From Schizochytrium sp. TIO01 (Eukaryota; Sar; Bigyra; Thraustochytrida; Thraustochytriidae), in the NCBI GenBank assembly GCA_004764695.1, contig SMSO01000007.1:1929270-1993269 (forward strand): a DNA stretch of 64,000 bases, written 5' to 3'. This document shows, one piece after another, positions 1 through 10,809 of the stretch. Each line of letters opens with the position of its first letter. Within the stretch, counting starts at the first letter, position 1. The notes below the pieces were generated by a model. That model saw only the letters and a program-made list of their open reading frames with translations. It was not told the origin of the DNA and searched no databases. A program made the translations under genes and the position numbers.

Positions 1-2500
1 AGACTCCTTTATTTGCCCTTAAAAGACGCTAGTTTTTATTTTCGATACCCACTGATTGGTCGAATTGCAACTCAATATTGTTCCTTCCAGGAAGCGAAGT
101 CTAATTGACAATACGATGCTTAACAAATTTGCGCTTCCTCACCGTAGGGGCGGCTTTGATCTGCCATTGTGAAGTCTTCGGTTGATTTTGGTGGCGCTCC
201 TGTGAACACTTGAACCATCTGCTCCACTTGCTAATATATATATATATATAACTATCTCACGCTCTTGGGAAGACAGGCAGAGGGTAATCTCGCAAAGCAC
301 TAGCTTGTGCGCTCACCAATAGTTGGTTGCCCTTTGGCTAAAGCAGGTGAGAGAGATATTGATGATAGCGCTCCCAAAGGCGGACTACAGTTTCGCCTGC
401 ACGTGTCTCTCCGCAGCCTCTCGCTGTCCTCAAGAAGAATCTCGTGACATCTTCCTGCTAATGACGACCAGCTTCGCAGATTTGTCATCTTGAGCATCTC
501 GCTACCTCGCGAGCAAGACGACATCCACTAGCAGCCTTGCATCCTGTATGATCTTTCAAGATTTCCATCCACGTGCGTACCTCCTCAGAGGGTCTCCACA
601 TCGCTTTGGTCAGTGTAACGTTATTCGTTATATACAGTACTAAAATATTACAAATTCATTCTCAGCTAATACGATAGCAGTCGCTCTCGCACCAGCAGGC
701 CGGCTGCTTCCCAGCTTCTACCAAAATCAAGACCTCCTTTCGGGATCTCCAGACTTCCCAGCGAACGCCACGCAGGGCAGCCCGGCCTCTCACTGCCTCT
801 GGAACATGCGTCTTCGAGTTCGACCTCGTAGTTTCCTTCGTTTTGCCTACCCAACACAACGAAAGAAACGAACAGCAGAACCTTTGCAGAACCTATGAGG
901 AACCATGGTCGTGCATCTCATCGGTGCCCTGAACGCCAGCAAATGCAAACGAAAAGCCCGTCTTAAGCAGCAAGGCAAGGCCTCCATGTTCACAACACTG
1001 AGCCATCCTTGAGGCTAGGTCCATGCGGGAAAGAGTATATTCCAGTGAGTGAGTGAGTGAGGAGTGAGGGAGTACCAACGAATGGTGCACCCGAGTTATT
1101 AGTGCAATGATGGTGACTGTTTCAGGTTCTTTTCTTTAGAAAAGAATAAACACACACATAGGTATAAATAGCCTACCTGTTAATTAAAAAAATTAAAATT
1201 AAAATTAAAAAACCTCAGAAGAATAAACAAAAAGACTCTGTCCGCAAGTCGGTGAGTAGTAGTTATATAGACTTAGATAGCCTTGGGTTGAGGGTTTCGT
1301 CTTTTTCATTTTTGCGGTTATATTATAATAAATATGGCCAAAGCAATTGCCAAAGGCAGAGACCTGCTCGGTCAGGACATGGACGAGCGAGAGCTGTGAC
1401 GCTGCATTGGGATGCTGAGCGAGGGACTGGCACCTTAGAGGAGGAGGAGGGATCTTCTTTTCTCTAGAGAGCCCTTGGCTGGAGCATGGATGGTTAAAGA
1501 CTGGCTGCGACGATGGGTGCATCTTGGTCCCTCGTTCTTTCTCTCTAACTAAAAGAAAAACTGAAAGAAAAAGAGAAAGAAAAAATGATGCTTTTCCTTG
1601 TTAATGTTAGTACTTACTACCTATTCATTCATCTTCTTTCTTCTGGTTCTTCTTCTGTTTCTGCTTCTTTTGGGTACCAAAAAGAGCGAAAGATGTGCAA
1701 ATAAAATGCAAATCAAGCCATTGTCTTCGATCAATCAGTCCAGTGGAAGAGCAGTGGGTATGGCGCAATGCAAGCAACCCGGGTGCAACTTCAACGACGC
1801 CTCACAGTAGACTTTCGTTGCTTTACTCACGACGAACTCCGCAACGTGGCAACTGGTATTCGTAAAGCAAAGTAAAGCATCCGTGTTTGTCTTCAAGTTG
1901 AACATTGAAGTGCTATGCGTAAATGAGAGTTTCTCACGATTCCCGAGTTTTACCTACCTACCTTTGGATTTGAAGAATGACTTGAGCGATCCATATGCTT
2001 CGAAACATAAAGCTAATTCTCTTCCATGAATTGGCAAAAGACGAGAATGCTCAACTTGCTACAACACGACTCTCCGTTTGCAGGAGGTGGGCGCTTAGGT
2101 ACTAGTTTGCTTTGGAGAGGGTGTGCTCAGATCACATATTCACATATTTTCTAATTCTTTTCTCTTTTTTTGCTTTTTTGCTTTTTTCTATAGAGGCTTT
2201 TTTCTCTTTCCAAGTTTCCTGTTCGATGACCAATTTTGTAAAGTTTATCGGGGTCCGACTCCATCCTCGTCGCAGCGTTCACTCGAGCCAGAGTAGAGCT
2301 GCACTTAAGCAGAAGCAGGAGAGTCGTGCCACTCTTCCTTGGAGTGTATTTCTGTTTAGCTGCACTTGGCCTCGCTTTGACTTACCGCGACACTGACATC
2401 CACACGGTCAATCAATCAATCAATCAACTCAGAGAGAGAGAGAAAAAAAAAAACACAAACAAGAACAAAAACAAATACAAACAAACAATCTCGCAACCAG

Positions 2501-2761
2501 GAGGTGTCGCGCAAAGACCCCGAGTCCTACGCAGACTCGGCCTTAGAGGCGAAGATCCAGCTGCCACACGTGGTGGTCTCGCGAGGAGAGTCACGCAAAG
2601 AGGGCTCTGCAGCGGCCAAGTTCGTCTGGCCAAAGACTTGCCGAGCCTTTTGCACCTCTGTATTACACAGAGAGAGAAAGGACGTCAAAACCGTCTTTTG
2701 CTTGAAGACCAAGACCGAGGCGAAGGACAACAGCAAGATCATTGACTTCAAGGACCTTTAA
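2501..2761 (+). CDS. Possible 3'-terminal exon or gene remnant, unknown product
   Basis: An open frame of 86 codons ends in TAA at 2759-2761. Its codons are GC-richer and more protein-like (balanced E, K, D, S, V) than the surrounding repeat-laden DNA, and it has no nearby in-frame ATG. It is directly preceded by the bases aaccag, which could be a splice acceptor, so it may be the last exon of a spliced gene or a detached gene fragment. The C-terminal residues are rich in K and D and end in IIDFKDL. I recognise no family or motif. The upstream 100 bases are AATC, GA and AAC repeats, so an upstream exon, if real, must lie beyond them. This is a weak call based only on composition. Confidence 0.25.
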   Translation, partial: EVSRKDPESYADSALEAKIQLPHVVVSRGESRKEGSAAAKFVWPKTCRAFCTSVLHRERKDVKTVFCLKTKTEAKDNSKIIDFKDL

Positions 2762-2901
2762 AAGGTCATCTTTGAAGAAGGTTAGGTGCGGTGGAACTAG
2801 GTACTCGCCTTTCTAAAGATCTGTCGGGTTTAACGCTCCCGAACAAACGAAATTAAGAACTAGCCAGGATTCACCACCAGAGGTGAGTGAGTTGCCTAAG
2901 G

Positions 2902-2950
2902 CATACATACATACATACATACATACATACATACATACATACATACATAC
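2902..2950. repeat. (CATA)n microsatellite
   Basis: About 12 perfect copies of the tetranucleotide CATA/ATAC lie roughly 180 bases upstream of the BAR-RhoGAP start codon. Confidence 0.95.
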
Positions 2951-3127
2951 TAATCAGACATTTGTAGAAAAGACATACGAGATCAACTAAGGCGACAGCC
3001 GCATATCAAACAAACTCACTGCCGATTAAATATATCAGATAGGTCCCAAGGGATCATATTTAGACAGCTAGGTTGGCGGTTAAATTAAGACTAGCACAGT
3101 AAACAAATCAGCAAGTGATCCACCGTC

Positions 3128-4654
3128 ATGAAGGGCTTCAAAGATGCGCGAAGGCGCATGAAGCAGCAGGCGCTGCAAACTTTGGGTGTTGCAGAAGCAA
3201 CTGAGGACTCGACTTTCAAAGAGGAGTATTGTGGTTACAAGAGCACATGTTTTGCGCTCAAAAGCTTGAGGAAAAGCATGGAGGTGCACCTTGACGCCAT
3301 TCGAGCCATGCAAGCATCGGCAGCATCCCTGAGTGTAGAGCTTGCAGCATTTCACCAGCACACAGAAGCTGCCAAAGCCACCGTAGCTTATGGTCAGGCC
3401 CATGCAGAAGCAGAACGTATCAATCTAGCCTCAGTAGAACGGCTCTACGATGAAGAAGTGAACGCCGCCACAGAGCTTCTGCTCTGGCAAGTTCCCGAGG
3501 TAGAGGACAAAATTAAGCAACGCAAGAAGTTTCTTCTGGACTACGATGCCCATCTTCGCAAATACGAAAGCTCCGTACGCACAGCAAGTGATATGCAAGA
3601 TAAGGGTGTTCGTCCTCCAGTGAATAAATTGACCTTTACCCGTCGCAAATCAGAAACACAAATTGCTGAAGAGGTAACACAACGCAAAGTGAAACTCGAA
3701 CAGGCTGAGATACTAGTCGATGATAGCACCAAATGGCTATTAGAACAATTCGAGGAGATGGAGGATCAGCATCGCTCTGGCATGCTTCTGAAGGGACCCA
3801 TGTCTGCTCTGATTGCGTGCCAATTGCACTATCTGCGCCAAGTGACAGCGCGCCTCGAGGCTATCAAACCTATGTTTGAGAGCACTGACATCTACATGGG
3901 TACTTTGGAGCGTTACGACAAGGAACCAGCGCGCACGCAGGAACTCGATGTGGAAGGTATGGCCAACAACCTCAACGCAACAATGCGCCGAAGACCAACT
4001 AGCATGCAGGGTGGTCTTGTCTTTGGTTCCCCAGTGACAACAAGCACTCCTACTGTAGTATGCGATAGTATTGCATATATTCGTGCCAAGGGTGTTGAAA
4101 CTGAAGGTATCTTCCGCATTTCAGGAAACAAAGATACCATGGATTACCTTCGCCAGCAGTATGATTCTGGCTTGCGGGGTGCGATTTGTCAGAGTGGCGT
4201 TGATGTGCAGATCCACGATGTGTGTGGCCTTCTCAAACAGTGGTTTCGTGAATTGCCAGAGCCCCTTATCCCTTCGCACCTCTACGAGACTCTTATCTCC
4301 CTTGCACGGCAAGATGTTGCATTGGAAAGCCCAGTCACCTGTTCACTGGTACTCGAGTTCACTGCCAACCTTCCGCCTGTGAATCGAGAGCTGCTTGGCT
4401 TCTTGGCACGCTTTTTGAATGAGGTGTCTAGAGTCGAAAACATCAACAAGATGAGTGCAAATAACCTTGCGACATGCTTTGCACCTACTCTTCTGCGTCC
4501 GCCTGAGGATATGCCTCCCAACATGGTTCTTAAGGATATGCAAGCCGCCATTGCTGCCATCAAGGTATTCATCATATACGCAGATCGATTACCTGAACCC
4601 AAGAAGCGCGATATCACTGAGAACACCTATGTGAACTTTCCAAAGGCTGCTTGA
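3128..4654 (+). CDS. BAR-domain Rho GTPase-activating protein
   Basis: This 508-residue protein probably stimulates GTP hydrolysis by Rho/Rac/Cdc42-type GTPases at curved membranes. Residues about 1-250 are helical and charged with a BAR-like pattern of long amphipathic helices. Residues about 295-480 form a RhoGAP domain: GIFRISG carries the arginine finger (about R330), KQWFRELPEPLIP follows at about 370-382, and KMSANNLATCFAP at about 441-453 is the conserved GTPase-contacting block. The order BAR then RhoGAP matches the animal RICH/SH3BP1 group, but there is no SH3 or proline-rich tail; the protein stops about 30 residues after the GAP domain. The ATG at 3128 sits in caccgtcATGaag and the frame is uninterrupted to TGA. 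The RhoGAP assignment is firm; the BAR assignment rests on helix pattern and domain order. The target GTPase cannot be read from sequence. Confidence 0.9.
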   Translation: MKGFKDARRRMKQQALQTLGVAEATEDSTFKEEYCGYKSTCFALKSLRKSMEVHLDAIRAMQASAASLSVELAAFHQHTEAAKATVAYGQAHAEAERINLASVERLYDEEVNAATELLLWQVPEVEDKIKQRKKFLLDYDAHLRKYESSVRTASDMQDKGVRPPVNKLTFTRRKSETQIAEEVTQRKVKLEQAEILVDDSTKWLLEQFEEMEDQHRSGMLLKGPMSALIACQLHYLRQVTARLEAIKPMFESTDIYMGTLERYDKEPARTQELDVEGMANNLNATMRRRPTSMQGGLVFGSPVTTSTPTVVCDSIAYIRAKGVETEGIFRISGNKDTMDYLRQQYDSGLRGAICQSGVDVQIHDVCGLLKQWFRELPEPLIPSHLYETLISLARQDVALESPVTCSLVLEFTANLPPVNRELLGFLARFLNEVSRVENINKMSANNLATCFAPTLLRPPEDMPPNMVLKDMQAAIAAIKVFIIYADRLPEPKKRDITENTYVNFPKAA

Positions 4655-5554
4655 GTCAGCATCTCCCTTTACTAGCCCCCTTTTCTTTCTGCCACTGTCC
4701 CTCCACTTCTTCACCCACTTTGTTTATAATGCCATGGTTTGGTCATCCCAAGGATTCCACGTGTACTTGCAAAGTTAAGTTCTCGTTAACCTTTTGTGTG
4801 CAGATCAAGATATAGACGCACTGCAATCGTTTGTAGAGGAACCATCGCACACTGCCTCAACTGGGGAATTGATATTTTACGGCCTTTGTGATTCGTGCGG
4901 GGTGCGGGTCGCATCCAGAAAGAGTCCCTTCTACAATAGATAGCGTAGTTTCTGACTATCACCGCAGTAAATTTGTTTTGCAAACTATTGCTATGTCAAT
5001 TATGATTGCAATAATTAAGATCAATGAAAATGTTTAGCCCCTTCCCCTAACTATTTTGATTTCAGCTTTTGTTTCTTTAACGATGTTCTTCTTATTTCGT
5101 CAATGCGAGACTTCTGCCTTGCCTGAACAATGAGACTTGTAAATGCAATGATTCGTAAGGAGGTAATCATCAAATAAGAAGGACACCAAAACTACAAAGC
5201 AAGAGGTAAGATAAAGGATTTGGTTTTCAAGATTTTTTATAAATTCTTTTCGCGGGGTTGTTGTATTTGATTCAAGTTGTTCGGTGTTCGACTCTTCATA
5301 TCGCCGAAGCTGCTATCAAAAGTAACAGCATTCGAGGGAGGAGTTTTAAGTTTCGATGTGTTGGCCATACCTACCAGCAGGCCAGGTTAGATTCCTTACT
5401 CCACGCATTTGTTCAGGTCATTCTTTATTCTACCTTTTCGTCTTACCCACAGCAAAATGATTGCACATCTGAGCCAGCACGTGGTGATTTGTCAATAAAC
5501 ATCTGATTGTTGCCTCCGCCATGGGCGGAAGCGAGCACATGGGAGGTCCACTAA
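4655..5554. other. Intergenic, no gene seen
   Basis: This is the spacer between the convergent RhoGAP and SRP14 genes. It is pyrimidine-rich just after the RhoGAP stop and then AT-rich. Only short shadow frames occur, and I see no RNA gene or long repeat. Confidence 0.6.
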
Positions 5555-5977
5555 TTAAGATGGGGGCACCAGAGCTGATGCTGCTGCACGGCGTTTGCGT
5601 CGTTCCTCAAGCTTCTTAATGTCACGTGGGCGCTTTAGTTTGCTGGTGTGATCCCTAATGATCTCAGACATTCTCTTGTGGAAGACGCCTTGCTGGTCGC
5701 CAGTGAGAATAGTGCTGATCTTTGCCTTCCCAGCGCGCTTAGACTTGCCCGCATCCTTGTTGGCCAGTGCAGAGTCATCACGTTCGCCACCCATAGCTTG
5801 TGCACGAATGAGGCAAGCCTGACCCTTGGGAAGCTCAGCACGAAGCTTTTTCGGTCCCCTCGAGAGGTCCTTATCCTTAACCATTTTCATGCTGATCGTG
5901 ACAGAGCCAGACTCCTTTGTCTCCTTGTACATCTCGGCAAGGAGCTCCAGGAAAGCATTGTTATCCACACGGGGCAT
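5555..5977 (-). CDS. SRP14: Signal recognition particle 14 kDa subunit
   Basis: This 140-residue basic protein matches SRP14, which pairs with SRP9 to bind the Alu domain of SRP RNA and pause elongation of secretory proteins in the cytosol. The N-terminal FLELLAEMYKETKESGSV matches the family pattern FL..L..LF...R.SGSV. Further on come CLIRAQ and a KISTILTGDQ stretch corresponding to the family KISTVV block, and then a Lys/Arg-rich tail ending in AAASALVPPS. Human SRP14 is 136 residues, so the length fits. The frame is open upstream to a TTG, but the first ATG at 5977 (MPRVDNNAF) gives the expected N-terminus. A short insertion containing GGERDDSALANKDAGK sits between the second strand and the KIST block. 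It is divergent from the coiled-coil gene at 6735. Confidence 0.88.
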   Translation of the reverse strand: MPRVDNNAFLELLAEMYKETKESGSVTISMKMVKDKDLSRGPKKLRAELPKGQACLIRAQAMGGERDDSALANKDAGKSKRAGKAKISTILTGDQQGVFHKRMSEIIRDHTSKLKRPRDIKKLEERRKRRAAASALVPPS

Positions 5978-6734
5978 CGTTAATAGTCTCAAATATCAGA
6001 GATTATTGACAAACTCACACGTCCTTAGAGTCCAGCTTTTAATTGCGGCTTTGAGTTAGTTTTTGGTTCTGGACAAGGTCTTGACGTTGGGCTTGGTCTA
6101 AAGCTCAAGACTAGAAGAATGTCAGCGCCCCGCAGTGAGTAGCCGCAGAGTGAGGTTCCTGCACAACCAGAATCTCAAAAGATTCGTTAGGATTAAATCA
6201 AAAGCGTTGTCGCTCTTGATCGCGGAGGAAATGTGGTGCAAAAACTATCGCACAACCAAACGAAGAATAAGATGTCGATGATCTGCTTTCCAGGTGTACT
6301 TTCGCGTTGGCAATTAACCAAACGTGCCGCAGGTTTCCGGCAGTAACAAAGGGGAAAGTTAACCTCGTAAGTGGAGGCAGAGGGTGTAGCGTGGATTCGC
6401 AGGCGCGCGAAGTATCGTCAGTGGAGAGCGGAAGCACGGCAATCCCAGACTGGATCGTGGTAGTCTCGCGAACAACTCGGGCGACATTTTACCCAATCAT
6501 ACATCGGAAAGGGTACTAAATAGGTATAATATAATCAGGTAGTACATAATGGAGGAAAAAATGTAACTTCAGGGCCTCCATGTTACGGGTGAATAACCGT
6601 CTCAAAAGACCATAACCTACAAACAAAGGCAACCAAAATCGTCAAAATTGCATGAACCGCGTGGTTGAAGCCTCTTTTAATTGGCCAATTGGCCCCTGCG
6701 TGAAGCGTGAGAACAAAAATATTGTCTCGAAGTC
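5978..6734. other. Divergent intergenic region, SRP14 and 6735 gene
   Basis: This 757-base region separates two head-to-head genes and probably holds both promoters. I could not identify a specific promoter motif. Only unsupported short frames are present. Confidence 0.5.
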
Positions 6735-7700
6735 ATGACGACTGCCGCGAAGGAGTTATTAAGACTCCGGCAACGCAAGGAGGCGTTGGAATCGGAGACG
6801 CTGGAAATGAAGATGTGTCACGAGCTCGAGTTAGGTGACCTTAAGCTAGAAGGCGTGAAATTACGAGGCCAGGCGAGGCGTCTTGAAGGGGATGTACTAC
6901 AAACTGAGTTATTTGATGAACGCGCTCGTGAAATGCAGAGGCTTTGCAAGAAAGAAAAGCATGTTCTTCAAGAGGTGGCTCGTAAACTAGGGGATGAGTT
7001 ATATCTACACGAACAAAAGGTCTCCCTTACGGCCGGTACAAGTCGGGTTCTACGCAGAGAAGTGCAAGATCTCCTCAAGCAGGTACAAAATAGGCGCAAG
7101 GAACTTGAGAGCCACCGTGCCAAGCGTAGGCGAGATGCAATTGATCAGGTATCTGCAGAGGGACTCTCCATGGCTGTACAACGGCTGAGCCGGGAGACTG
7201 CGTATAGTGAAAGTTTGCTCGAGACTGAACGGCTTCAATGGGCTGCACTTGAGGCACGTGCCCACCGGGCCGGGGTGAATATCGATGCTTTAGAGAAGCT
7301 GCGTAGCTCCTTGCTTGAGGACCAAGCTAGAGCTGACCAAGAAATGGATTTCCTCGAATTCCAAACAGCACTTGCAAAGCGCGAACGAGACAAGGAAGAA
7401 ATTCTTGATCGATTTGTAGCTAAACATGTAGCACTGCATCATCCAAGTTTTGTGACAGAGCGTGCAAGCCAGGATCAAGCAATGACTGTCCAGCTCTGGC
7501 AAAAGATTTCGGAGGCCCTAGATGGACTTGACAAGGCGAACATACCCAAGTCTACATTACTTCTCGCAAAACTACGTGTTGAACTTGGCAAAATGCACGC
7601 GGCGGTTTTGCATGCTTTGCAGCGCGAAGAGAAGGTTGCTGATGCGCTTGTAAACCTCGTTAAAGAAAAGGAACAAATTGAACAAGGCATACCGGTATAA
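6735..7700 (+). CDS. Coiled-coil protein of unknown function
   Basis: The 321-residue product begins at an ATG (MTTAAKELLRLRQRKEALES) and is almost wholly predicted coiled coil: heptad-spaced L, A and charged residues run through about residues 5-240 and again in about 285-315. A short interruption near residues 243-275 contains HHPSFVTERASQDQ. It has no transmembrane segment, signal peptide or cysteine cluster. The size and composition would suit a centrosomal, flagellar or cytoskeletal linker, but nothing specific identifies it. The frame is clean and codon use resembles the neighbouring genes, so I regard it as a real gene. It is divergent from SRP14 and convergent with the SART3-like gene, whose 3' end lies about 230 bases away. 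Confidence 0.75.
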   Translation: MTTAAKELLRLRQRKEALESETLEMKMCHELELGDLKLEGVKLRGQARRLEGDVLQTELFDERAREMQRLCKKEKHVLQEVARKLGDELYLHEQKVSLTAGTSRVLRREVQDLLKQVQNRRKELESHRAKRRRDAIDQVSAEGLSMAVQRLSRETAYSESLLETERLQWAALEARAHRAGVNIDALEKLRSSLLEDQARADQEMDFLEFQTALAKRERDKEEILDRFVAKHVALHHPSFVTERASQDQAMTVQLWQKISEALDGLDKANIPKSTLLLAKLRVELGKMHAAVLHALQREEKVADALVNLVKEKEQIEQGIPV

Positions 7701-7931
7701 TTGGGCGGTAAACTTATCCATGGATAATGAGATCCCACGTTATATTTGACGTCATGAAAAAGAATCGTTTGTTCAAACTAGATTTCAGGGCTAGATTTCC
7801 GCTGGTTAGATTTTTTCGTCTACATGGATACTGAGACAAGCATGTAAGATGACTACGAGCTCAACAAAACGAGAACATGGAGAGTATTTATAGAAAAAAA
7901 TCGTTTTTGCTTCAGTCCTACCAAGGGTATG

Positions 7932-10809
7932 TTATATATCAAGGCGTTTTTTCTGTTTCGTACGAAGAGCGCGAGGAAGCATCATCGGAGCAGCCGGTGC
8001 TGGCGTTGGCGTTGGTGCTGTATACTTTGTTCGCATTGGCTGCACGCTTACGGTTGTAGAGTCGATACTATCTTCAGTCCAAGAATACGTCTTCTTGTGA
8101 AGCTCAAGGGCCTTCTCTGCTTCGGAGGCGCTTGAAAGACACACATCTGCAGAGGCATGGTTGTCTGCAATTCTCACATTTTCGATGCTTCCGCAGGCCT
8201 GTAAGGCTCGGGCGAAGTCTGAAGTCCCATTTTGCAGCGCTTCCATCGTACAGTGTAAAGGAGGGAGACCAGTAATATGTACGGTCCTGCGAGCCTCGCC
8301 TGCAGATAAGATTGGTGTTGAAGTAGATACTTCTTTCGCAGGTGTTTTACGTTCTCCTGGTGGTCTGACCTCAAGGAGTTGCAATGCCCTGCCATCCAAA
8401 GGCACATTTTGTAACTGAGTAAAGGCTGCATCTGCCATCGGCTGTGCTTTGTATACCACAGTGCACTGCCCTTTAAATTGGCCATGAGCGTTGCGCTTAA
8501 GAAAAACACGTGCCACTTTTCCACAGGTTTCAAAATGATTGCGAATGGCTTCTTCTGTACTCTTGTAAGATAGATTAACCACAAAAATACTCCTCTTCCT
8601 TTCAGCTTCTCGTTTCGCAGCCTTGCTGTCAGATTCGTCATCTTGTTGATCCGGCTGGTTATCGCTAGTTTTCATTGTGCTTACGATTTGCTGTAAGCCA
8701 GATAGAGGCTTGACTTCAGAAGCATCGGTTTCGCTGTTGTCCTCAACGCGAGCCTTCTTTGCCAAGCTTTCGTTCAAAACCTCCATGTGAGAATCCTTTG
8801 AGTTGCTCGAGAAAGTAACTTGAGCGCTCGCCTCCTGGGCTTTACGCTTTTCGCCCACTTGGCCTGCACTTGTTGATGCATCCTCGCCCATCTCCACATC
8901 AGAATCCTTTCTGGATATTGCTGTTGCAGACTTACTTGCAGAGCCCTTGTTCTCGTTTTCTTGGCCCTTGCCAGACCCTCGTTTCTTGTTGCCTGGTTTG
9001 GACGTGCCCTTTTGAGATACACGACCCTTGCCTTTCTGTGCTGCAGTGCTCGCGGCTACTGCTGCTGCTGCTGAAAGTTGTGCACGGGCACGCAAAGAGA
9101 GGGTTCTGCTCACTTGAAGCTGAGCGGACTCGAGTGTTTCCAAAGTGCCCCAGCGAGCCTCGAAGTCTTCCCATGCTCGAGCAACGCCCAAGGCTGCAGC
9201 AGATGACTTTGCGTTCTTACTTCTTGAGGAAGACGCACTTGCGTCGTCTTGCGTTTTGGCTGCGTATAGAGCTCGCTTATAGAGCTTGCGGCAGCGCGTT
9301 AATTCGTTTGCTACCTGGAAAAATGAGATCGCCTTCATGTAGACACCTACCATATCAGGAAAGGCTTCAATAAGAGCATCCCAGCGCTCGGCGCTTTTAA
9401 CGATGCAGTCCTGGACGATTGGACTATCCTTAAAGATTGAAGTCATGCATAGGCAGCGGGAAAAGTCTTCCACAATACGCAAACGTGGAGTATGATCAGC
9501 TGGGAACATGGTTGCTACTACAGATTCTGCATACTCAAATTGCTTGACAAGTTGTTCCTGCAGTTCTGGATTTGTGCCCTTGGCAGTGGCGAATCTACGA
9601 TAACTATGGCAGGAGGCGAGCAAGACATCACAGAATGCTTGGCTAGAATTCAAGCCGTCTTGCATCGCGCGGAATGTCAGAGATGCGATCTGATCCACTA
9701 GAGCTTGTGCGTCTCCTGCACGTTGCTCCCCTATAACGAGACGTGCTCGCCACAAAGACACCGACCCATGGCAATGTGCCAGTGCCCTTTCTGCAACTGT
9801 CTCTGCCAAGGACAGGTCACGAAGCGTAAATTTGCACAGCCCAATCTAAGCTTCCCAAAGTTCTACTTGAGTTCTGCACATTTCGACAGCACGTTCATAA
9901 AGAGACTGTATGAATCGCTGCGCCCAGGGTTGTGCCATAAGCTTACGAAGGTGCTGTTGCATGGCATCAATGTAATCCATCCAAAGGCTTGCAAGTCCTT
10001 CTGGCGCGGGGTCTGCAGCGGTCATGGTCTCGAACCTCTGGAAACTGTTGTGGAATACGGCGTTCAAAGGCATCTGCTGCAATAGAAATTCTGCGCTGCT
10101 CTTCCGTTGCTGTGACAATTTCATCTGCAGTTTCTTGTGGCAAGTTCAGCCGCAGCATCGCTGCCTTGAGTCCTGCATCTAGAATCGGACATTCTGCTCT
10201 TTCACGCAAGAAATCCTCCAGTTCTTTCGAGGGATTTGCCGGCGGGACGCCTGCATTCCGGCCGCTCTGGCAGGCCTCCTCAAATATCTGCCACGTATTC
10301 CATAGCGAAACTCCCTTGCGAACATCAAAACCTGCTGTCCTTGCAGCTTTTTGCATCTCCATACGGCGCTTGCTTTCATCTCGAACGTCAGAATCCTTGT
10401 GCGTATTTTGCTGTTGATCTTCGGGATCGTTAGAATTGGATTTATGTTGAGCAGGGTCTGTGTTTTTAAGTCGTAACTCCCACAAAGCAACAGAATATGG
10501 GAGCGCTTCGGAAGCGTTGTAGCTCAGGGAAGAAACGTCCCCTCCAATCCGAGCCTCGTCCTCGATCCAGTGGAGCCAGTCAATTTCTCTCAAAGAGAAC
10601 GAGCTCGCAAACCGTTTTCTTGCTTCACGAAGACGCTCAAGCTCTCCTGCTTCGCGAAGTTTCTCGATGAGCTCGACGTGAGCGCCGCAGTTTGAAGGAT
10701 TCGCAACCACGGAGGCCTCGAGAGTGGCTAAAGCAGCCTCTTGAGCAGCATCTGAGAGAGAGGAGGCACTGCTGAAGCCCGAGTCCGAGACAGCGTCGTC
10801 CTCCACCAT
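7932..10809 (-). CDS. SART3: SART3/Prp24-like U4/U6 recycling factor, frame interrupted
   Basis: Read from the ATG at 10809, this encodes a protein of about 950 residues with the SART3 layout: helical HAT (half-TPR) repeats, a Lys/Ser-rich nuclear linker, then two RRMs. RRM1 begins RSIFVVNLSYKS and RRM2 begins RTVHITGLPP. The terminal LPRAL resembles human SART3 after its RRMs. SART3/Prp24 anneals U4 and U6 snRNAs during snRNP recycling in the nucleus. The frame is broken twice. At about 10042-10044 one surplus base in a run of three (T on the coding strand) shifts frame; dropping it joins RRIPQQ to the HAT motif FQRFET. At 9846-9848 an in-frame TAG replaces the tryptophan expected in the HAT pattern LWEA-W-I. 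Everything downstream stays open and conserved, including both RRMs. The C-terminal LSm-binding motif of SART3/Prp24 is absent. Either two sequencing errors or a recently inactivated gene would explain this. Confidence 0.8.

Larger units (their letters stand above)
1..3127. other. Gene-poor 5' flank with simple repeats
   Basis: I see no well-supported complete gene here. The stretch holds a short TA run near 228-250, A/T-rich tracts around 1180-1215 and 1550-1590, an AATC run at 2408-2427 and a CATA array at 2902-2950. Short open frames on both strands have no recognisable domain and mostly begin at non-ATG codons. The only coding-like piece is the possible 3' exon at 2501-2761, listed separately. 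Confidence 0.6.

Noticed and set aside
9846-9848. TAG as a reassigned sense codon
   Set aside because: TAG terminates the histidine kinase and the sulfotransferase-like genes in this window, so reassignment is not supported; a lesion or error is simpler.
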